From an uncultured Collinsella sp. (GTDB lineage Bacteria; Actinomycetota; Coriobacteriia; Coriobacteriales; Coriobacteriaceae): a stretch of 64,000 bases of DNA. Every line of letters starts with the position of its first letter. Position 1 is the first letter of the stretch. The notes under the pieces were generated by a model that saw nothing but the letters and a program-made list of their open reading frames with translations, did no database searches and was not told the origin of the DNA. The position numbers and the translations under genes were made by a program. The stretch is taken from positions 1-64,000 of the forward strand of contig UQHO01000002.1 in assembly GCA_900540995.1 (NCBI GenBank), given 5' to 3'. Below are positions 1 to 9,522 of this stretch, one piece after another.

Positions 1-16
1 TCTTCGCTGCCGGGGG

Positions 17-53
17 TGGGGGAAGGGGTGGGGAAAGGTGTTGAAAAATGGGG
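17..53 (+). promoter_or_regulatory. Putative MraZ operator boxes
   Basis: TGGGG occurs at 17, 29 and 49, with a degenerate copy TGTTG at 39, so the last three fall at a 10-base period. MraZ of E. coli is known to bind TGGGN repeats separated by 5-base spacers ahead of its own gene, which is the same layout. The array overlaps the -35 element of the mraZ promoter, so autorepression is the natural inference. A perfect ATGGGG/CCCCAT inverted repeat (48-53 and 59-64) also lies between the -35 and -10 boxes. Confidence 0.6.
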
Positions 54-69
54 CGGTTCCCCATATTAT
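41..69 (+). promoter_or_regulatory. Promoter of the dcw cluster (mraZ)
   Basis: TTGAAA at 41-46 and TATTAT at 64-69 are separated by exactly 17 bases, a good match to a housekeeping sigma promoter. Transcription would start near 76, giving a leader of about 60 bases before mraZ. It is the clearest promoter at the head of the cluster. Confidence 0.65.
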
Positions 70-137
70 TAATGACGTCGACAGGCGGGGGGGTTCCCCG
101 CGTACGTGCCATCTGAGTAACCGAGGGGAGGGCGCAC

Positions 138-572
138 ATGGGAATGACTGGTGCATACGAGCGCAATCTCGATGCAAAAGGTCGTCTGTCCCTGCCTGCA
201 CCCCTTCGCGAGGAACTTGGAGAGCACGTTCGCGTGTTCAAAGCCCTGGATGTCGATGCTCTGTACGTGTTCTCTGCCGAGGCCTTCGATAAGTGGGTCG
301 AAGGACTCTTCGCGGGTCGTGAGGGCCACGAGGGTTTTAACCCGCGTGACATTAACGACCAGAAGCTCATGAGGGCGATCAACAAGCGCACCACGTCGAT
401 GGACGTGGACGGCGCCGGTCGTATCGGTCTTTCCGAGTCTCTCCGCAAGCAGGCGAACCTCGACCGCGAGGTCACGGTTGTGGGCAACTACGACCACCTT
501 GAGGTTTGGGATCGCGCCGCGGCCGATGAGGACGATGACGATGAGGCCCTGCTGGACCTCTTCTTCTCGTAA
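138..572 (+). CDS. mraZ: MraZ transcriptional regulator
   Basis: A 144-residue protein with two AbrB-like/SpoVT repeats. The paired signatures are visible: N-terminal YERNLDAKGRLSLPAPLRE and, in the second half, TSMDVDGAGRIGLSESLRKQA. MraZ forms a ring-shaped DNA-binding oligomer and controls the dcw operon. The start is ATG 138, preceded by GAGGGGAGGG at about the right distance. The C-terminus is acidic (DEDDDDEALL). It is first in the cluster and lies just upstream of rsmH, the canonical arrangement. Length is typical for the family. Confidence 0.97.
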   Translation: MGMTGAYERNLDAKGRLSLPAPLREELGEHVRVFKALDVDALYVFSAEAFDKWVEGLFAGREGHEGFNPRDINDQKLMRAINKRTTSMDVDGAGRIGLSESLRKQANLDREVTVVGNYDHLEVWDRAAADEDDDDEALLDLFFS

Positions 573-592
573 GGGCAAGGCACGGGTAACGG

Positions 593-1558
593 ATGGAGCG
601 TGGGATCTTGACACAAGAATATCGGCATGAACCTGTCATGCTCGGCGAAGTGCTTGAGTCGCTGCGGCTAAAGAGCGGCTCCGTTGTCTGCGATTGCACC
701 CTTGGCGGTGCCGGCCATTCGGTAAAGATGGCCGCGCAGGTGGGGGAGACGGGCCTTTTGCTCGGCGTCGATCAGGACGACATGGCCCTCGAGGCCGCTG
801 GCGCCCGTCTGGACCGCGAGGTTCCCGGAGTTCCGCACCAGCTGCTGAAGGGCAACTTCGGCGACTTGGACGAGCTGCTTTGCTCGGCCGAGGTGCCCGG
901 GGTCGATGGCTTCCTGTTCGATTTGGGCGTTTCGTCACCGCAACTCGATATCCCTGGCAGGGGCTTTTCGTATAACGAGGACGCCCCATTGGACATGCGG
1001 ATGGATCCGGGTAATAACACCTTAAACGCAGCTGAGGTCATCAACACCTATAACGAACACGACCTCGCCCGGATTCTACGCGTCTACGGCGAAGAGAAGT
1101 TTGCCTCGCAGATCGCGCGCGAGATCGTGCGCCGCCGCGAGCAAGAACCGATCGAAACCACCGGCCAATTTGTCGAGATCATCAAGGCGGGTATCCCGGC
1201 TGCCGCTCGTCGGCATGGCGGACACCCGGCCAAGAAAAGTTTCCAGGCCATTCGCATCGAGGTCAATCACGAGCTCGATGTGCTCGAACGAGGGCTTGAT
1301 GCCGCCACCAGGTGGCTCAACCCGGGCGGACGTATCTGCGTCATCTCGTATCACTCGCTCGAGGACCGTATCGTAAAGAACCACTTTAAGGAGATGAGCC
1401 AGGGGTGCACGTGTCCGCCGGAGATTCCGGTGTGCGTGTGCGGCAACGTGCCGATACTCAAGGTCATCACCCGCAAACCCTTGGTTGCCCAGCCTGATGA
1501 GGTTGAGCGCAACTCTCGGGCGAGATCAGCCAAAATCCGCGTGGCGCAGCGTCTGTAG
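593..1558 (+). CDS. rsmH: 16S rRNA m4C1402 methyltransferase RsmH
   Basis: RsmH (MraW) methylates N4 of C1402 in 16S rRNA using S-adenosylmethionine. The SAM-binding motif CTLGGAGHS is near residue 38, and FDLGVSSPQLD and the C-terminal ISYHSLEDRIVKNHF motif are intact. ATG 593 gives 321 residues, but TTG 608 is an alternative start with GGAG 9 bases upstream and would give the more usual N-terminus TQEYRHEPVML. It follows mraZ by 20 bases and is very probably co-transcribed with it. Confidence 0.96.
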   Translation: MERGILTQEYRHEPVMLGEVLESLRLKSGSVVCDCTLGGAGHSVKMAAQVGETGLLLGVDQDDMALEAAGARLDREVPGVPHQLLKGNFGDLDELLCSAEVPGVDGFLFDLGVSSPQLDIPGRGFSYNEDAPLDMRMDPGNNTLNAAEVINTYNEHDLARILRVYGEEKFASQIAREIVRRREQEPIETTGQFVEIIKAGIPAAARRHGGHPAKKSFQAIRIEVNHELDVLERGLDAATRWLNPGGRICVISYHSLEDRIVKNHFKEMSQGCTCPPEIPVCVCGNVPILKVITRKPLVAQPDEVERNSRARSAKIRVAQRL

Positions 1559-1648
1559 GCGCGACCGCGCGATATTGGACCTCCCGCTCGCACCATAAAC
1601 GAAGCTTAAACACACTACCAACGTACTCGGGATGGGAGGCGGCATATC

Positions 1649-2119
1649 ATGGGCTACAACACTTCAAGCGCAGCACTCGCCTATGATATGAACGCCATGC
1701 CCGCCTATCGTGAGACGCCGCAGGCCCCCGTTGCTCCCCGTGAGCAGCACACGCCGCGCTTTGATGTCTACACGGGCGCGGGCCGTCAGGCAAACCAGGC
1801 GGTAAGCCCGGTTTTCATGAGCGTTCTTAAAACGTTTTGCATCATTGCGGCTATCTTCATGACGATCGGCGTCGCCCGCGTGGCGCTCGCCGGCGTTACG
1901 GCCCAGGTGCTCAACAGCAACGCCGAGCTTACCAACACGCTCGAAAAGGCGACCGATGAGAGCTCCGACCTGGAGGTCATGCATTCGGTCTATGGCGCCG
2001 ACACGCGCATTCGCGACCTTGCGGGCGCTTATGGCATGGTGGAGCCCAGCGAGAGCGTTACACTTGACTTTTCGCAGGATGCAGCCGCGGGCGCCAACGC
2101 GACCGCGACCGCTCAGTAG
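1649..2119 (+). CDS. FtsL-like divisome membrane protein
   Basis: A 156-residue bitopic protein in the position always held by ftsL, between rsmH and ftsI. It has a cytoplasmic N-terminus of about 57 residues rich in Pro and Ala, one membrane segment at about residues 60-84 (FCIIAAIFMTIGVARVALAG), then a helical stretch (about 85-130) with heptad-like Leu spacing, and an Ala/Thr-rich tail. FtsL sequences diverge strongly, so the call rests on topology and position rather than residue identity. In FtsL the coiled coil pairs with a FtsB/DivIC partner; no such partner gene is visible here. ATG 1649 follows GGGAGGCGG. Confidence 0.7.
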   Translation: MGYNTSSAALAYDMNAMPAYRETPQAPVAPREQHTPRFDVYTGAGRQANQAVSPVFMSVLKTFCIIAAIFMTIGVARVALAGVTAQVLNSNAELTNTLEKATDESSDLEVMHSVYGADTRIRDLAGAYGMVEPSESVTLDFSQDAAAGANATATAQ

Positions 2120-2136
2120 CAAGACGGTAGCTGAGT

Positions 2137-4002
2137 ATGACAAATGACTATCGCCGCGGTTCCGATGGGGGCCGCGGTTCTGGACGTCCCTCGTCGCGGG
2201 GACGTTCTGGTTATCAAGGAACGGGTCGGCAATCTTACAACGCCGGGCAGTCCCGTGGCAACGACCCGGCGTCGCGACTTCGCGGCTCGGGCGGCCCTCA
2301 AGTGCATAACACCAGGTCGCGCAAGAGTTCGTCGACCGAATGGCTCACAGGCGCGCCTCTGCCTCGCCGCAAAGCCGTCATGGGATTCATTGGGCTTGGC
2401 TTGGGCTTGGGCGTCTTTCGCCTTGCCGACTATCAAATTGTCGAAGCCGATAAACTGCGCGAGCGTGCCGATGCGCGCCGCCTGCTTGCGCAGACCCTCT
2501 ATGCCAAACGCGGCACCATCTACGACCGCAACGGTAACGTGCTGGCGTCGTCGGTCGAATGTCGCAACATCGCCGTGAACCCGCAGCTTGTCGAGGATGT
2601 TGACAAGACGGTGTCGGCGCTGGTCAAGGCAACTGGAATCGATAAAAAGACCTGCCGCAAGCTCGTCGAGTCCGATGGCACCTGGGTGTATATCAAGCGC
2701 CAAGTGGACGAAGACGATGCTGCGGTGCTGGAGAAGAAGAACCTGCCCGGCGTGCTTTTTGAGCAGGCCATGAAGCGCGTATATCCATACGGCAATCTGG
2801 CATCGCAGGTGCTGGGTGTAGTGAATGTGGACAACGACGGCTTGACGGGTCTCGAAAAGCAATACAACAAGCTTCTGACCGGCACGAACGGTTCTCTCGT
2901 GCGCGAGCGCGCGAGGGACGGCAGCTATATCGCGGGCGGTGCCTATAAAAAGGTGGCCGCGGTCGACGGCGTTGATATCGTGACGACGCTCGACGTCAAT
3001 ATCCAGCGTGCGGCTGAGGATGCTCTGGCAGAGGCTGTCGAGAAGACAAAGGCCAAGAACGGCTCGGCTTTGGTCACCGACCCCACGACCGGTGAAATTC
3101 TCGCAGCCTGCTCGTACCCGACCTACGACCAGACCGATCTGGAGAACGCCAAGACCGAGGATATGAACCTGCGCCTGGTCACTGACGCCTACGAGCCCGG
3201 CTCGGTCTTTAAGACGCTCGTGGCGGGCGCCGGCTTCGACTTGGGCGTCGTACGATCGAGTACGTCGTTTGAGGTGCCGGCGAGCATCAAGGTGGGCGAC
3301 GATACCGTTACCGATGCCGATAAGCGCGACTATGGCATGACCATGGATGTGCGCGAGATGATGCGCCGTTCGTCCAATGTGGGCTTTGTCCTGGTGGGGC
3401 GCAAGATCGGTGCCGACGACTTTGCCGCCTATGTGGACAAGTGGGGCATCGGTCACAGCTCCGGTGTCGATTTTCCGGGCGAGAGCCTGGGCATCGTCAA
3501 GGAGCGTGACCAGTATGACGGCGCCACGCTGGGATCGATGAGCTTTGGACAGGCGCTGTCCGTCTCGCCGATTGAGATCGCACGTGCCGTGGGCGGCATC
3601 GCCAACGGCGGCGTGATGATGACCCCGCACTTCTATAAGTCCAGCAAAGGCGACGAGAAGGACTGGGGCGAAGGCGAACGCGCGATTTCTGAGGACGCCG
3701 CATCCCAGGTGACATCGTGCATGCAGACGGTCGTGTCCGAGGGAACGGGCGTTGGCGGCGCGGTTGACGGCTATGACGTGGCGGGTAAGACCGGTACGGC
3801 CGAACGAGCCGACGAGAACGGCGGCTACCTCAAGGAGAACTACATGTCGTCCTTTATGGGCTTTGCGCCGGCACAATCGCCCAAGGTGCTGTGCTATATC
3901 ACGCTCGACGGAACGCCGAGCGGCTCAGATGCCGCTGCGGTGCCGTTCCAGTCCATTATGGCCAACGCGCTCGACGTGCTGGGTATCCCGCACACGAAGT
4001 AG
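2137..4002 (+). CDS. ftsI: Peptidoglycan transpeptidase FtsI (PBP3-like)
   Basis: Class B penicillin-binding protein that cross-links septal peptidoglycan; partner of the SEDS glycosyltransferase FtsW encoded downstream. The 621 residues show a long basic Gly/Arg/Ser cytoplasmic tail (about 1-75), one membrane anchor near 80-98, the dimerisation domain with RGTIYDRNGNVLA, and the transpeptidase domain with all three active-site motifs: SVFK (Ser356, Lys359), SSN (412-414) and KTG (551-553). No C-terminal PASTA domain is seen. The unusually long disordered N-terminal tail is also present in FtsQ of this cluster. The gene starts 17 bases after the FtsL-like gene. murE, which usually follows, is absent. 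Confidence 0.96.
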   Translation: MTNDYRRGSDGGRGSGRPSSRGRSGYQGTGRQSYNAGQSRGNDPASRLRGSGGPQVHNTRSRKSSSTEWLTGAPLPRRKAVMGFIGLGLGLGVFRLADYQIVEADKLRERADARRLLAQTLYAKRGTIYDRNGNVLASSVECRNIAVNPQLVEDVDKTVSALVKATGIDKKTCRKLVESDGTWVYIKRQVDEDDAAVLEKKNLPGVLFEQAMKRVYPYGNLASQVLGVVNVDNDGLTGLEKQYNKLLTGTNGSLVRERARDGSYIAGGAYKKVAAVDGVDIVTTLDVNIQRAAEDALAEAVEKTKAKNGSALVTDPTTGEILAACSYPTYDQTDLENAKTEDMNLRLVTDAYEPGSVFKTLVAGAGFDLGVVRSSTSFEVPASIKVGDDTVTDADKRDYGMTMDVREMMRRSSNVGFVLVGRKIGADDFAAYVDKWGIGHSSGVDFPGESLGIVKERDQYDGATLGSMSFGQALSVSPIEIARAVGGIANGGVMMTPHFYKSSKGDEKDWGEGERAISEDAASQVTSCMQTVVSEGTGVGGAVDGYDVAGKTGTAERADENGGYLKENYMSSFMGFAPAQSPKVLCYITLDGTPSGSDAAAVPFQSIMANALDVLGIPHTK

Positions 4003-4128
4003 GGGGTTACAATCTTTGGGGCGTGGTTTGTTGTCCCATATGAGGGTGTTCACATGCCCTGCACCACGCATGTGCGGCGCTGGGATACAATACGCCGATA
4101 GCATTATTAGGTTTACAGGGGAGCTGCA

Positions 4129-5553
4129 ATGATAGAGATCGCCGTCAACAACCTCGCGGCCGCAACAGGGGCCCGAACCGTGACGGGAGAAGCCGATCGG
4201 GTATGCCGCGGTTGCGTTATCGACTCGCGTCAGGTCGAGGAAGGGACGATTTTCGTCGCCTTTCCCGGTGAAAACGTCGACGGCAATGATTTTGCTTCCC
4301 GTGCCGTCCAGTCGGGTGCCGGCGCCGTCGTGATGACGCGTGAGCCCGAGGCCGAGCTGGTCTCGCTGGCGCAGGACAAGGGCTGTGCCATCTTGCTGAC
4401 CGATGATCCCGAGGACTTTCTGCTGCGTTTGGCGCACGCGTACCGTCTGGAGCTTGGCTGCCTGGTCGTTGGTATTACCGGTTCCATCGGCAAGACGACG
4501 ACCAAGGACGTGCTCGCCGCCGTGCTCGCCAAGCGCTATCGTGTCTGGGCCACCAAGGGCAATTTCAATAACCTGATCGGCATGCCGCTCACGGTGCTTT
4601 CTGCTCCGGCCGATACCGAGGTCCTGGTGCTCGAGATGGGCATGAACCATTTCCACGAGATTGAGCGCCTGTCCCAGTCCGCCAATCCCAACCTTGCCAT
4701 CGTGAGCAAGATTGGTACCTCTCACATCGGCATTTTGGGCAGCCGCGAGAACATCGCCCGCGCTAAGGCCGAGATTGTCCAGGGTATGTGCGCCGCCGGC
4801 GACTTCTTGCCGCTGCTGGTTTTGGGCGGTGAGGACGACTTTACGCCGTTCATTCGCGATACGTTCGCCCAGCCTGCTGGTATCGATGTGATGCTGGCCG
4901 GCGTCTCGGACGATGATGAGGTCCGTGCCCGCGACATTCGTGTTGATGACGAGGGCCGTCCGGTCTTTACGCTCGATTTTGGCCAGGGTGAGACGACCGA
5001 TACCATGCTTGCCATCCCCGGCGTGCAGTCCGTCCCAAATGCCGTTAAGGCCGCCGCAGTTGCCTATCGCCTGGGCGTGACGCCCGAGCAGATCGATGCT
5101 GCCTTTAGGGGCCTCACGATCACCGGGCACCGCCAGGAGATCAAGCGCGCCAAGAGCGGTGCCCGCGTCATCGACGATTCCTATAACGCCAGCGCCGAAT
5201 CCATGGCTGCTGGTCTCGATCTGCTGTGCTCGCTTTCGTGCACGGGGTCTCGCATGGCGATCCTGGGCGAGATGGGCGAGATGGGCGATGAGGCTCCTCG
5301 CATGCATGAGCTCGTGGGCGCCTATGCCGCCGCCAAGAAGCTCGACATGCTGGCGTGCGTGGGTGGTGAGCTGGCCCAGCTTATGGCCGATGCCGCGCGC
5401 ATGATGGGCATGGACGAGGACCGCATCCAGGTGTTCTCCGATTATCAGCAGGTGCTCGACCGCATGGGCGGCGCGCTTGAAAAACATGATGTTGTACTGG
5501 TCAAGGGTTCCCGCTTTGTTGAGCTCGACCGCTTTGTGGAAGGTGTGTGCTAG
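4129..5553 (+). CDS. murF: UDP-MurNAc-tripeptide--D-Ala-D-Ala ligase MurF
   Basis: Adds D-Ala-D-Ala to UDP-MurNAc-tripeptide with ATP, the last cytoplasmic step of the stem peptide. The 474 residues carry the Mur ligase P-loop GSIGKTTTKD at about residue 118, the central-domain VLEMGMNHFHEI motif and the late DDSYNASAESMAAGL motif typical of MurF. A 126-base gap separates it from ftsI; TACAAT at 4086-4091 could be a -10 box but has no convincing -35, so a secondary promoter is possible only. AGGGGAG is positioned before ATG 4129. The stop is 3 bases from mraY. Confidence 0.96.
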   Translation: MIEIAVNNLAAATGARTVTGEADRVCRGCVIDSRQVEEGTIFVAFPGENVDGNDFASRAVQSGAGAVVMTREPEAELVSLAQDKGCAILLTDDPEDFLLRLAHAYRLELGCLVVGITGSIGKTTTKDVLAAVLAKRYRVWATKGNFNNLIGMPLTVLSAPADTEVLVLEMGMNHFHEIERLSQSANPNLAIVSKIGTSHIGILGSRENIARAKAEIVQGMCAAGDFLPLLVLGGEDDFTPFIRDTFAQPAGIDVMLAGVSDDDEVRARDIRVDDEGRPVFTLDFGQGETTDTMLAIPGVQSVPNAVKAAAVAYRLGVTPEQIDAAFRGLTITGHRQEIKRAKSGARVIDDSYNASAESMAAGLDLLCSLSCTGSRMAILGEMGEMGDEAPRMHELVGAYAAAKKLDMLACVGGELAQLMADAARMMGMDEDRIQVFSDYQQVLDRMGGALEKHDVVLVKGSRFVELDRFVEGVC

Positions 5554-5556
5554 CCC

Positions 5557-6576
5557 ATGTTCGGCAATCCCTCGTATCCAACGTATCAGGCTTTTTTGGG
5601 GCTTGGCATCGCCGCTGCCATTGCGCTGCTGCTCATGCCGTGGTGGATCAAGCTACTTAAGGTCGAGGGTATCGGCCAGCAGGTTCGTGCCGACGGCCCC
5701 AAGCGTCATTTGGTTAAGCAGGGAACGCCCACCATGGGTGGCGTTGTCATTCTCGTCGCGATTTCGCTGACCTGCCTGCTGATGGGCAAGCTCACCACCG
5801 AGCTCGTGCTCGTGCTGCTCGCCACGCTGGCGACAGGCGTGCTGGGCCTGATCGACGACCTGACCTCCGTTACGCATGGGCGCTCGCTCGGTCTGACGCC
5901 TCATGCCAAGATGATCGGCCTAACCATTATCTGTGTCACCTTTACGGTACTTGCCGTTAACTGGTGCGGCGTCGCCCCCGAGATTCGTTTTCCCGGTGGG
6001 TTGACGATTGACCTTGGCGTGCTTTCGACCACCATCTGCGGCCTTTCGTTCCCGTGGCTCTACATTGTCTTTTGCTGGCTGATGATCGCCGGTCTTTCTA
6101 ATGCCGTGAACCTGACCGATGGCCTTGACGGTCTTGCTGGCGGCACCTCCATGATTGCCATGCTCGCCATGGCTGCCATGGCGTTTTTGCACGGAGACGT
6201 GAACCTGTCCATCTTCTGCACCGCGTGTGCCGGTGCCTGCTTGGGCTTTCTGTGGTTCAACTGCTATCCGGCGAGCATCTTTATGGGCGATACCGGCTCG
6301 CTTGCCCTAGGCGCCGCGTTTGCCTGCACGTCCATCATGACCAACACCGAGGTCGTCTCCCTCATCATCGGCGGCCTGTTTATCGTTGAGACCCTGTCGG
6401 TCATGATTCAGGTTGTCTACTTCCACTTTACGCACAAGCGCGTCTTCCTTATGGCGCCCATCCATCATCATTTCGAAAAGAAGGGCTGGGCCGAGACCAA
6501 GGTCGTCATCCGTTTTTGGATTATCGCTGCTGCCTTTGGTGCCGTTGGCCTTGCCCTGTTCTTCCAGTTGGGATAG
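5557..6576 (+). CDS. mraY: Phospho-MurNAc-pentapeptide transferase MraY
   Basis: Integral membrane enzyme that transfers phospho-MurNAc-pentapeptide from UDP to undecaprenyl phosphate, making lipid I. The 339-residue protein has about ten hydrophobic segments and the family signatures RHLVKQGTPTMGG, NLTDGLDGLAGG (from residue 185), FMGDTGSLALG and HHHFEKKGWAE. The aspartates of the active site are present. ATG 5557 follows the murF stop codon by three bases, so translation is probably coupled. Confidence 0.97.
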   Translation: MFGNPSYPTYQAFLGLGIAAAIALLLMPWWIKLLKVEGIGQQVRADGPKRHLVKQGTPTMGGVVILVAISLTCLLMGKLTTELVLVLLATLATGVLGLIDDLTSVTHGRSLGLTPHAKMIGLTIICVTFTVLAVNWCGVAPEIRFPGGLTIDLGVLSTTICGLSFPWLYIVFCWLMIAGLSNAVNLTDGLDGLAGGTSMIAMLAMAAMAFLHGDVNLSIFCTACAGACLGFLWFNCYPASIFMGDTGSLALGAAFACTSIMTNTEVVSLIIGGLFIVETLSVMIQVVYFHFTHKRVFLMAPIHHHFEKKGWAETKVVIRFWIIAAAFGAVGLALFFQLG

Positions 6577-6585
6577 TGGTCTTTC

Positions 6586-7992
6586 ATGCCTCTTGCTGAT
6601 GTCTTTAGCCTGCTCGTTTTGGGTCAGGGCAAATCCGGTCTCGATGTCGCCCGCTGGGCGCTGGCACATCCCGAGCGCGTAAGTGCCGTTACCGTGTATG
6701 GCGGTGGCACCTCTGAACCCAATGACGCCACGCGTGCGCTCGAGGCTGCTGGTGCGTCGTTTGTCTATGGGACCGAACAGGTCGAGGGCGCCTATGACGT
6801 ATGCGTGACGTGCCCGGGCATCTCGGAGTTCTCGGGCTTCTTTAAGGCCGGGCGCGAGCATGCCGCCCAGATTATGGGTGAGCCCGAGTTTGCCTATCGC
6901 CTGTCGCCCGATAACTGGATTGCCATCACGGGCACCAACGGCAAGACGACCACCACGTCGCTGGCTGATTATCTGCTTAAGGCTGCCGGCGAGGCCAGCG
7001 TTGCTGTCGGCAACATCGGCGAGCCGCCGGTCAACGAGATTGACGGCCGAGCCCACAACGAGTGGTTTGTGGCTGAGCTCTCGAGCTATCAGATTGCTAC
7101 GACAACCGAGCTCCACCCCCGCGTGGCGGTGCTGCTCAACATCACTCCCGACCACTTGGGCTGGCATAAGAGCCATAAGAACTACGCGCTTGCCAAGATC
7201 AAACTGTTTGACAATATGGTCGATGACGATCTGGCGGTTGTCGACGTCGAAGACGCCGGCATTCACGAGTTCGATGAGTACATCTACACGCCGGGTCGTC
7301 GCATCTGCAAGGTTGCCTTTGACGAGCCTGAGGGCGAGGATGCCGCCTTTGTGCGCGACGGCAAGATGGTCGTGCGCCTGAAGGGCGTCGAGACCCCGCT
7401 CATCGCTACATCCGAGCTCAAGATCTCGGGCCATCACAATGTTATCAATGCCCTGTGCGCCGCCACGGCTGCCTTGGCGGTCGGTGCCGATGTCGATGGT
7501 GTCTGCCGCGGTCTTGCCTCGTTCCAGCCGCTCGAGCACCGCGTGGAGCCGTGTGGCGAGATTGACGGCGTGCGCTACGTCAACGATTCCAAGGCGACCA
7601 ACACCGATGCGGTCGAGAAGGCACTGACGGCATTTCCCGATGACGACGTGATCTTGCTGCTCGGCGGCCACGATAAGGGCACGCCGCTCACGGACTTCGC
7701 GCGCGTTGTTATGGATAACGTACGCTCGGTCGTCTGCTTTGGCGATGCGCGCGAGCGTTTCACCGCCGCTATGGACGAGGCCGATGTCGACGGCGATGTG
7801 GATATCGCCCAGGCGGATGACCTGCGCGATGCCGTGGACGTCGCCCGTTCGCTGTCGAGCCGTGGCGACGTGATCTTACTTTCTCCTGCCTGCTCTTCGT
7901 TCGATGAGTTCTCGGGCTATGAGGAGCGCGGCCGCGTGTTTAAGGACTATGTGGCCCAGCTTGCCGCTGCGGCGAAATCGCAAATGGAATAG
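6586..7992 (+). CDS. murD: UDP-MurNAc-L-alanine--D-glutamate ligase MurD
   Basis: ATP-dependent ligase that adds D-Glu to UDP-MurNAc-L-Ala in the cytoplasm. In 468 residues it shows an N-terminal Rossmann segment (LVLGQGKSGLDVARW), the P-loop GTNGKTTTT at about residue 116, the ELSSYQI motif, NITPDHLGWH, the HNVINALCA stretch and the NDSKATNTDAVEKAL motif of the C-terminal domain. It starts 9 bases after mraY and ends 9 bases before the probable ftsW start, consistent with one transcript. Confidence 0.96.
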   Translation: MPLADVFSLLVLGQGKSGLDVARWALAHPERVSAVTVYGGGTSEPNDATRALEAAGASFVYGTEQVEGAYDVCVTCPGISEFSGFFKAGREHAAQIMGEPEFAYRLSPDNWIAITGTNGKTTTTSLADYLLKAAGEASVAVGNIGEPPVNEIDGRAHNEWFVAELSSYQIATTTELHPRVAVLLNITPDHLGWHKSHKNYALAKIKLFDNMVDDDLAVVDVEDAGIHEFDEYIYTPGRRICKVAFDEPEGEDAAFVRDGKMVVRLKGVETPLIATSELKISGHHNVINALCAATAALAVGADVDGVCRGLASFQPLEHRVEPCGEIDGVRYVNDSKATNTDAVEKALTAFPDDDVILLLGGHDKGTPLTDFARVVMDNVRSVVCFGDARERFTAAMDEADVDGDVDIAQADDLRDAVDVARSLSSRGDVILLSPACSSFDEFSGYEERGRVFKDYVAQLAAAAKSQME

Positions 7993-8001
7993 GGGTTGCC
8001 G

Positions 8002-9522
8002 GTGAGAGAGGAGAGCCCCCGACAAGGTATGAGGAGGCCCGACTCGGACCGTGCTTCCTCGCGGCGCAGCACACCGCGTTCCGGTCGCGGCGGGCAGTCG
8101 TTTAGCGAACGCTATATTGCCGGCGTTCCCGCCCGTATCATGCGCCCCCGTTTGATATTCATGGCCTGCTTGTTTACCTTGGTATGCTTTGGCCTGCTGA
8201 TGGTGTACTCGGCGTCTTCGGTCGAGGCGCTGCACGAGAATGGCTCGGCGACGTTTTTTCTGGGTCGACAGGCCGCGTTTGCCGTGGTCGGTGTTCTGGC
8301 GCTGATTGCCATCGTGCGCGTTTTGCCGGACAGCTGGTTTGGGGAGGATGTGCTCAGGATCTTCCTCATAGGCATGATAGGGCTACTGTTTCTGGTGTTC
8401 TTGGTGGGCAGCGGCAGCCGTGGCGCCACGCGCTGGCTTAACATCGCCGGTATTCAGTTCCAGCCTTCCGAGTTTTTAAAGCCATTTGCCATTGCGTATT
8501 CGGCCATCATGCTTGATCGCTTCTTTTCGCCCGGTGGCAACATCAACGAATTCCTTCGCAAGATGGGCATCTACCTGGGCATTTCGCTCTTTCTGATCTT
8601 TATCCAGCCCGATTTCGGTACCGTTCTGATCATCCTGTTGACCCTCATGTGCATGGCGTTGTTTGCGGGTCTCGACCCCAAATTTATCATCGGCGTGATA
8701 ATCTTCGGCATTCTCGTGATCGTGATTGCGCTTGTTGCAGAGCCGTACCGTATGGTGCGCATTCAGGTTGCCTTGAACCCTTGGGCCGACGAGTATGGTG
8801 ACGGCTATCAGGCCACGCTTGCCATCATGGCCTTTGCCTCGGGCGGTCTGTTCGGCCGTGGCATCGGCAACTCAACCATGAAGTACTCGTATCTGCCCGA
8901 GGCGCACAATGACTACATCCTGGCCATCATTGGCGAGGAAGTTGGTTTTGTCGGAACCGTGCTGTTCTTCTTGGTGTTTGCGATGCTGATCTACTCGGCG
9001 TTTCGCATTGCCGAGCAAGCGACCGATCGTCGGGGCGCGCTCATGGCGTCTGGCTCCGCGGTCATTCTTGCGGTGCAGTTTTTGATCAATGCGCTGGGCA
9101 TCCTCAACGTGTTTCCCATGACGGGTAAACCGTTGCCGTTTATTAGCTACGGCGGTTCGTCGATTATTGTGTCGCTCATGCTTGCCGGGTTGATCCTGCG
9201 CGTTTCGTACGAGAGCGCCCGCCGCGATGAGTATGACCGCCGCCGTGAGAGCTTTGCCGTTATGGACGAGAGCACCGCCGGCGTAGCCCATGTGCGCGGT
9301 GAACGACCTTCGCGTAGCGGCTTTACCGTTCTGGATGGTTCTGCATCCGAGCCGGCAGCTCGTCCACGTCCGCGGACGGCTCCGCAAGGTCGTCCTCAGC
9401 GCCCCAGCCCTCGCAACGCGGGCGGCGGATATAATCGAATCGATTTGAACTCGGACCCGTCGGCGCGTCTGCGCACCGACGACCAGGGACCGCGCGTACG
9501 AAGGGACTATCATGACCGATAA
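8002..9522 (+). CDS. ftsW: SEDS peptidoglycan glycosyltransferase FtsW
   Basis: SEDS-family polymerase that works with FtsI at the septum. Residues about 48-405 form ten membrane segments with the family motifs GSRGATRWLNIAGIQFQPSEF, PDFGT, LPEAHNDYILAIIGEE and GKPLPFISYGGSS. A basic cytoplasmic N-terminus and a long Pro/Arg-rich C-terminal tail flank the core. GTG 8002 is preferred because AGGGG lies 6 bases upstream; TTG 7996 is in frame and would add two residues. The end overlaps murG by 11 bases, implying coupled translation. Confidence 0.94.
   Translation: MREESPRQGMRRPDSDRASSRRSTPRSGRGGQSFSERYIAGVPARIMRPRLIFMACLFTLVCFGLLMVYSASSVEALHENGSATFFLGRQAAFAVVGVLALIAIVRVLPDSWFGEDVLRIFLIGMIGLLFLVFLVGSGSRGATRWLNIAGIQFQPSEFLKPFAIAYSAIMLDRFFSPGGNINEFLRKMGIYLGISLFLIFIQPDFGTVLIILLTLMCMALFAGLDPKFIIGVIIFGILVIVIALVAEPYRMVRIQVALNPWADEYGDGYQATLAIMAFASGGLFGRGIGNSTMKYSYLPEAHNDYILAIIGEEVGFVGTVLFFLVFAMLIYSAFRIAEQATDRRGALMASGSAVILAVQFLINALGILNVFPMTGKPLPFISYGGSSIIVSLMLAGLILRVSYESARRDEYDRRRESFAVMDESTAGVAHVRGERPSRSGFTVLDGSASEPAARPRPRTAPQGRPQRPSPRNAGGGYNRIDLNSDPSARLRTDDQGPRVRRDYHDR

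Noticed and set aside
2113..3876. 587-codon minus-strand open frame opposite ftsI
   Set aside because: Antisense to ftsI, which has all active-site motifs; no ribosome site or family match.
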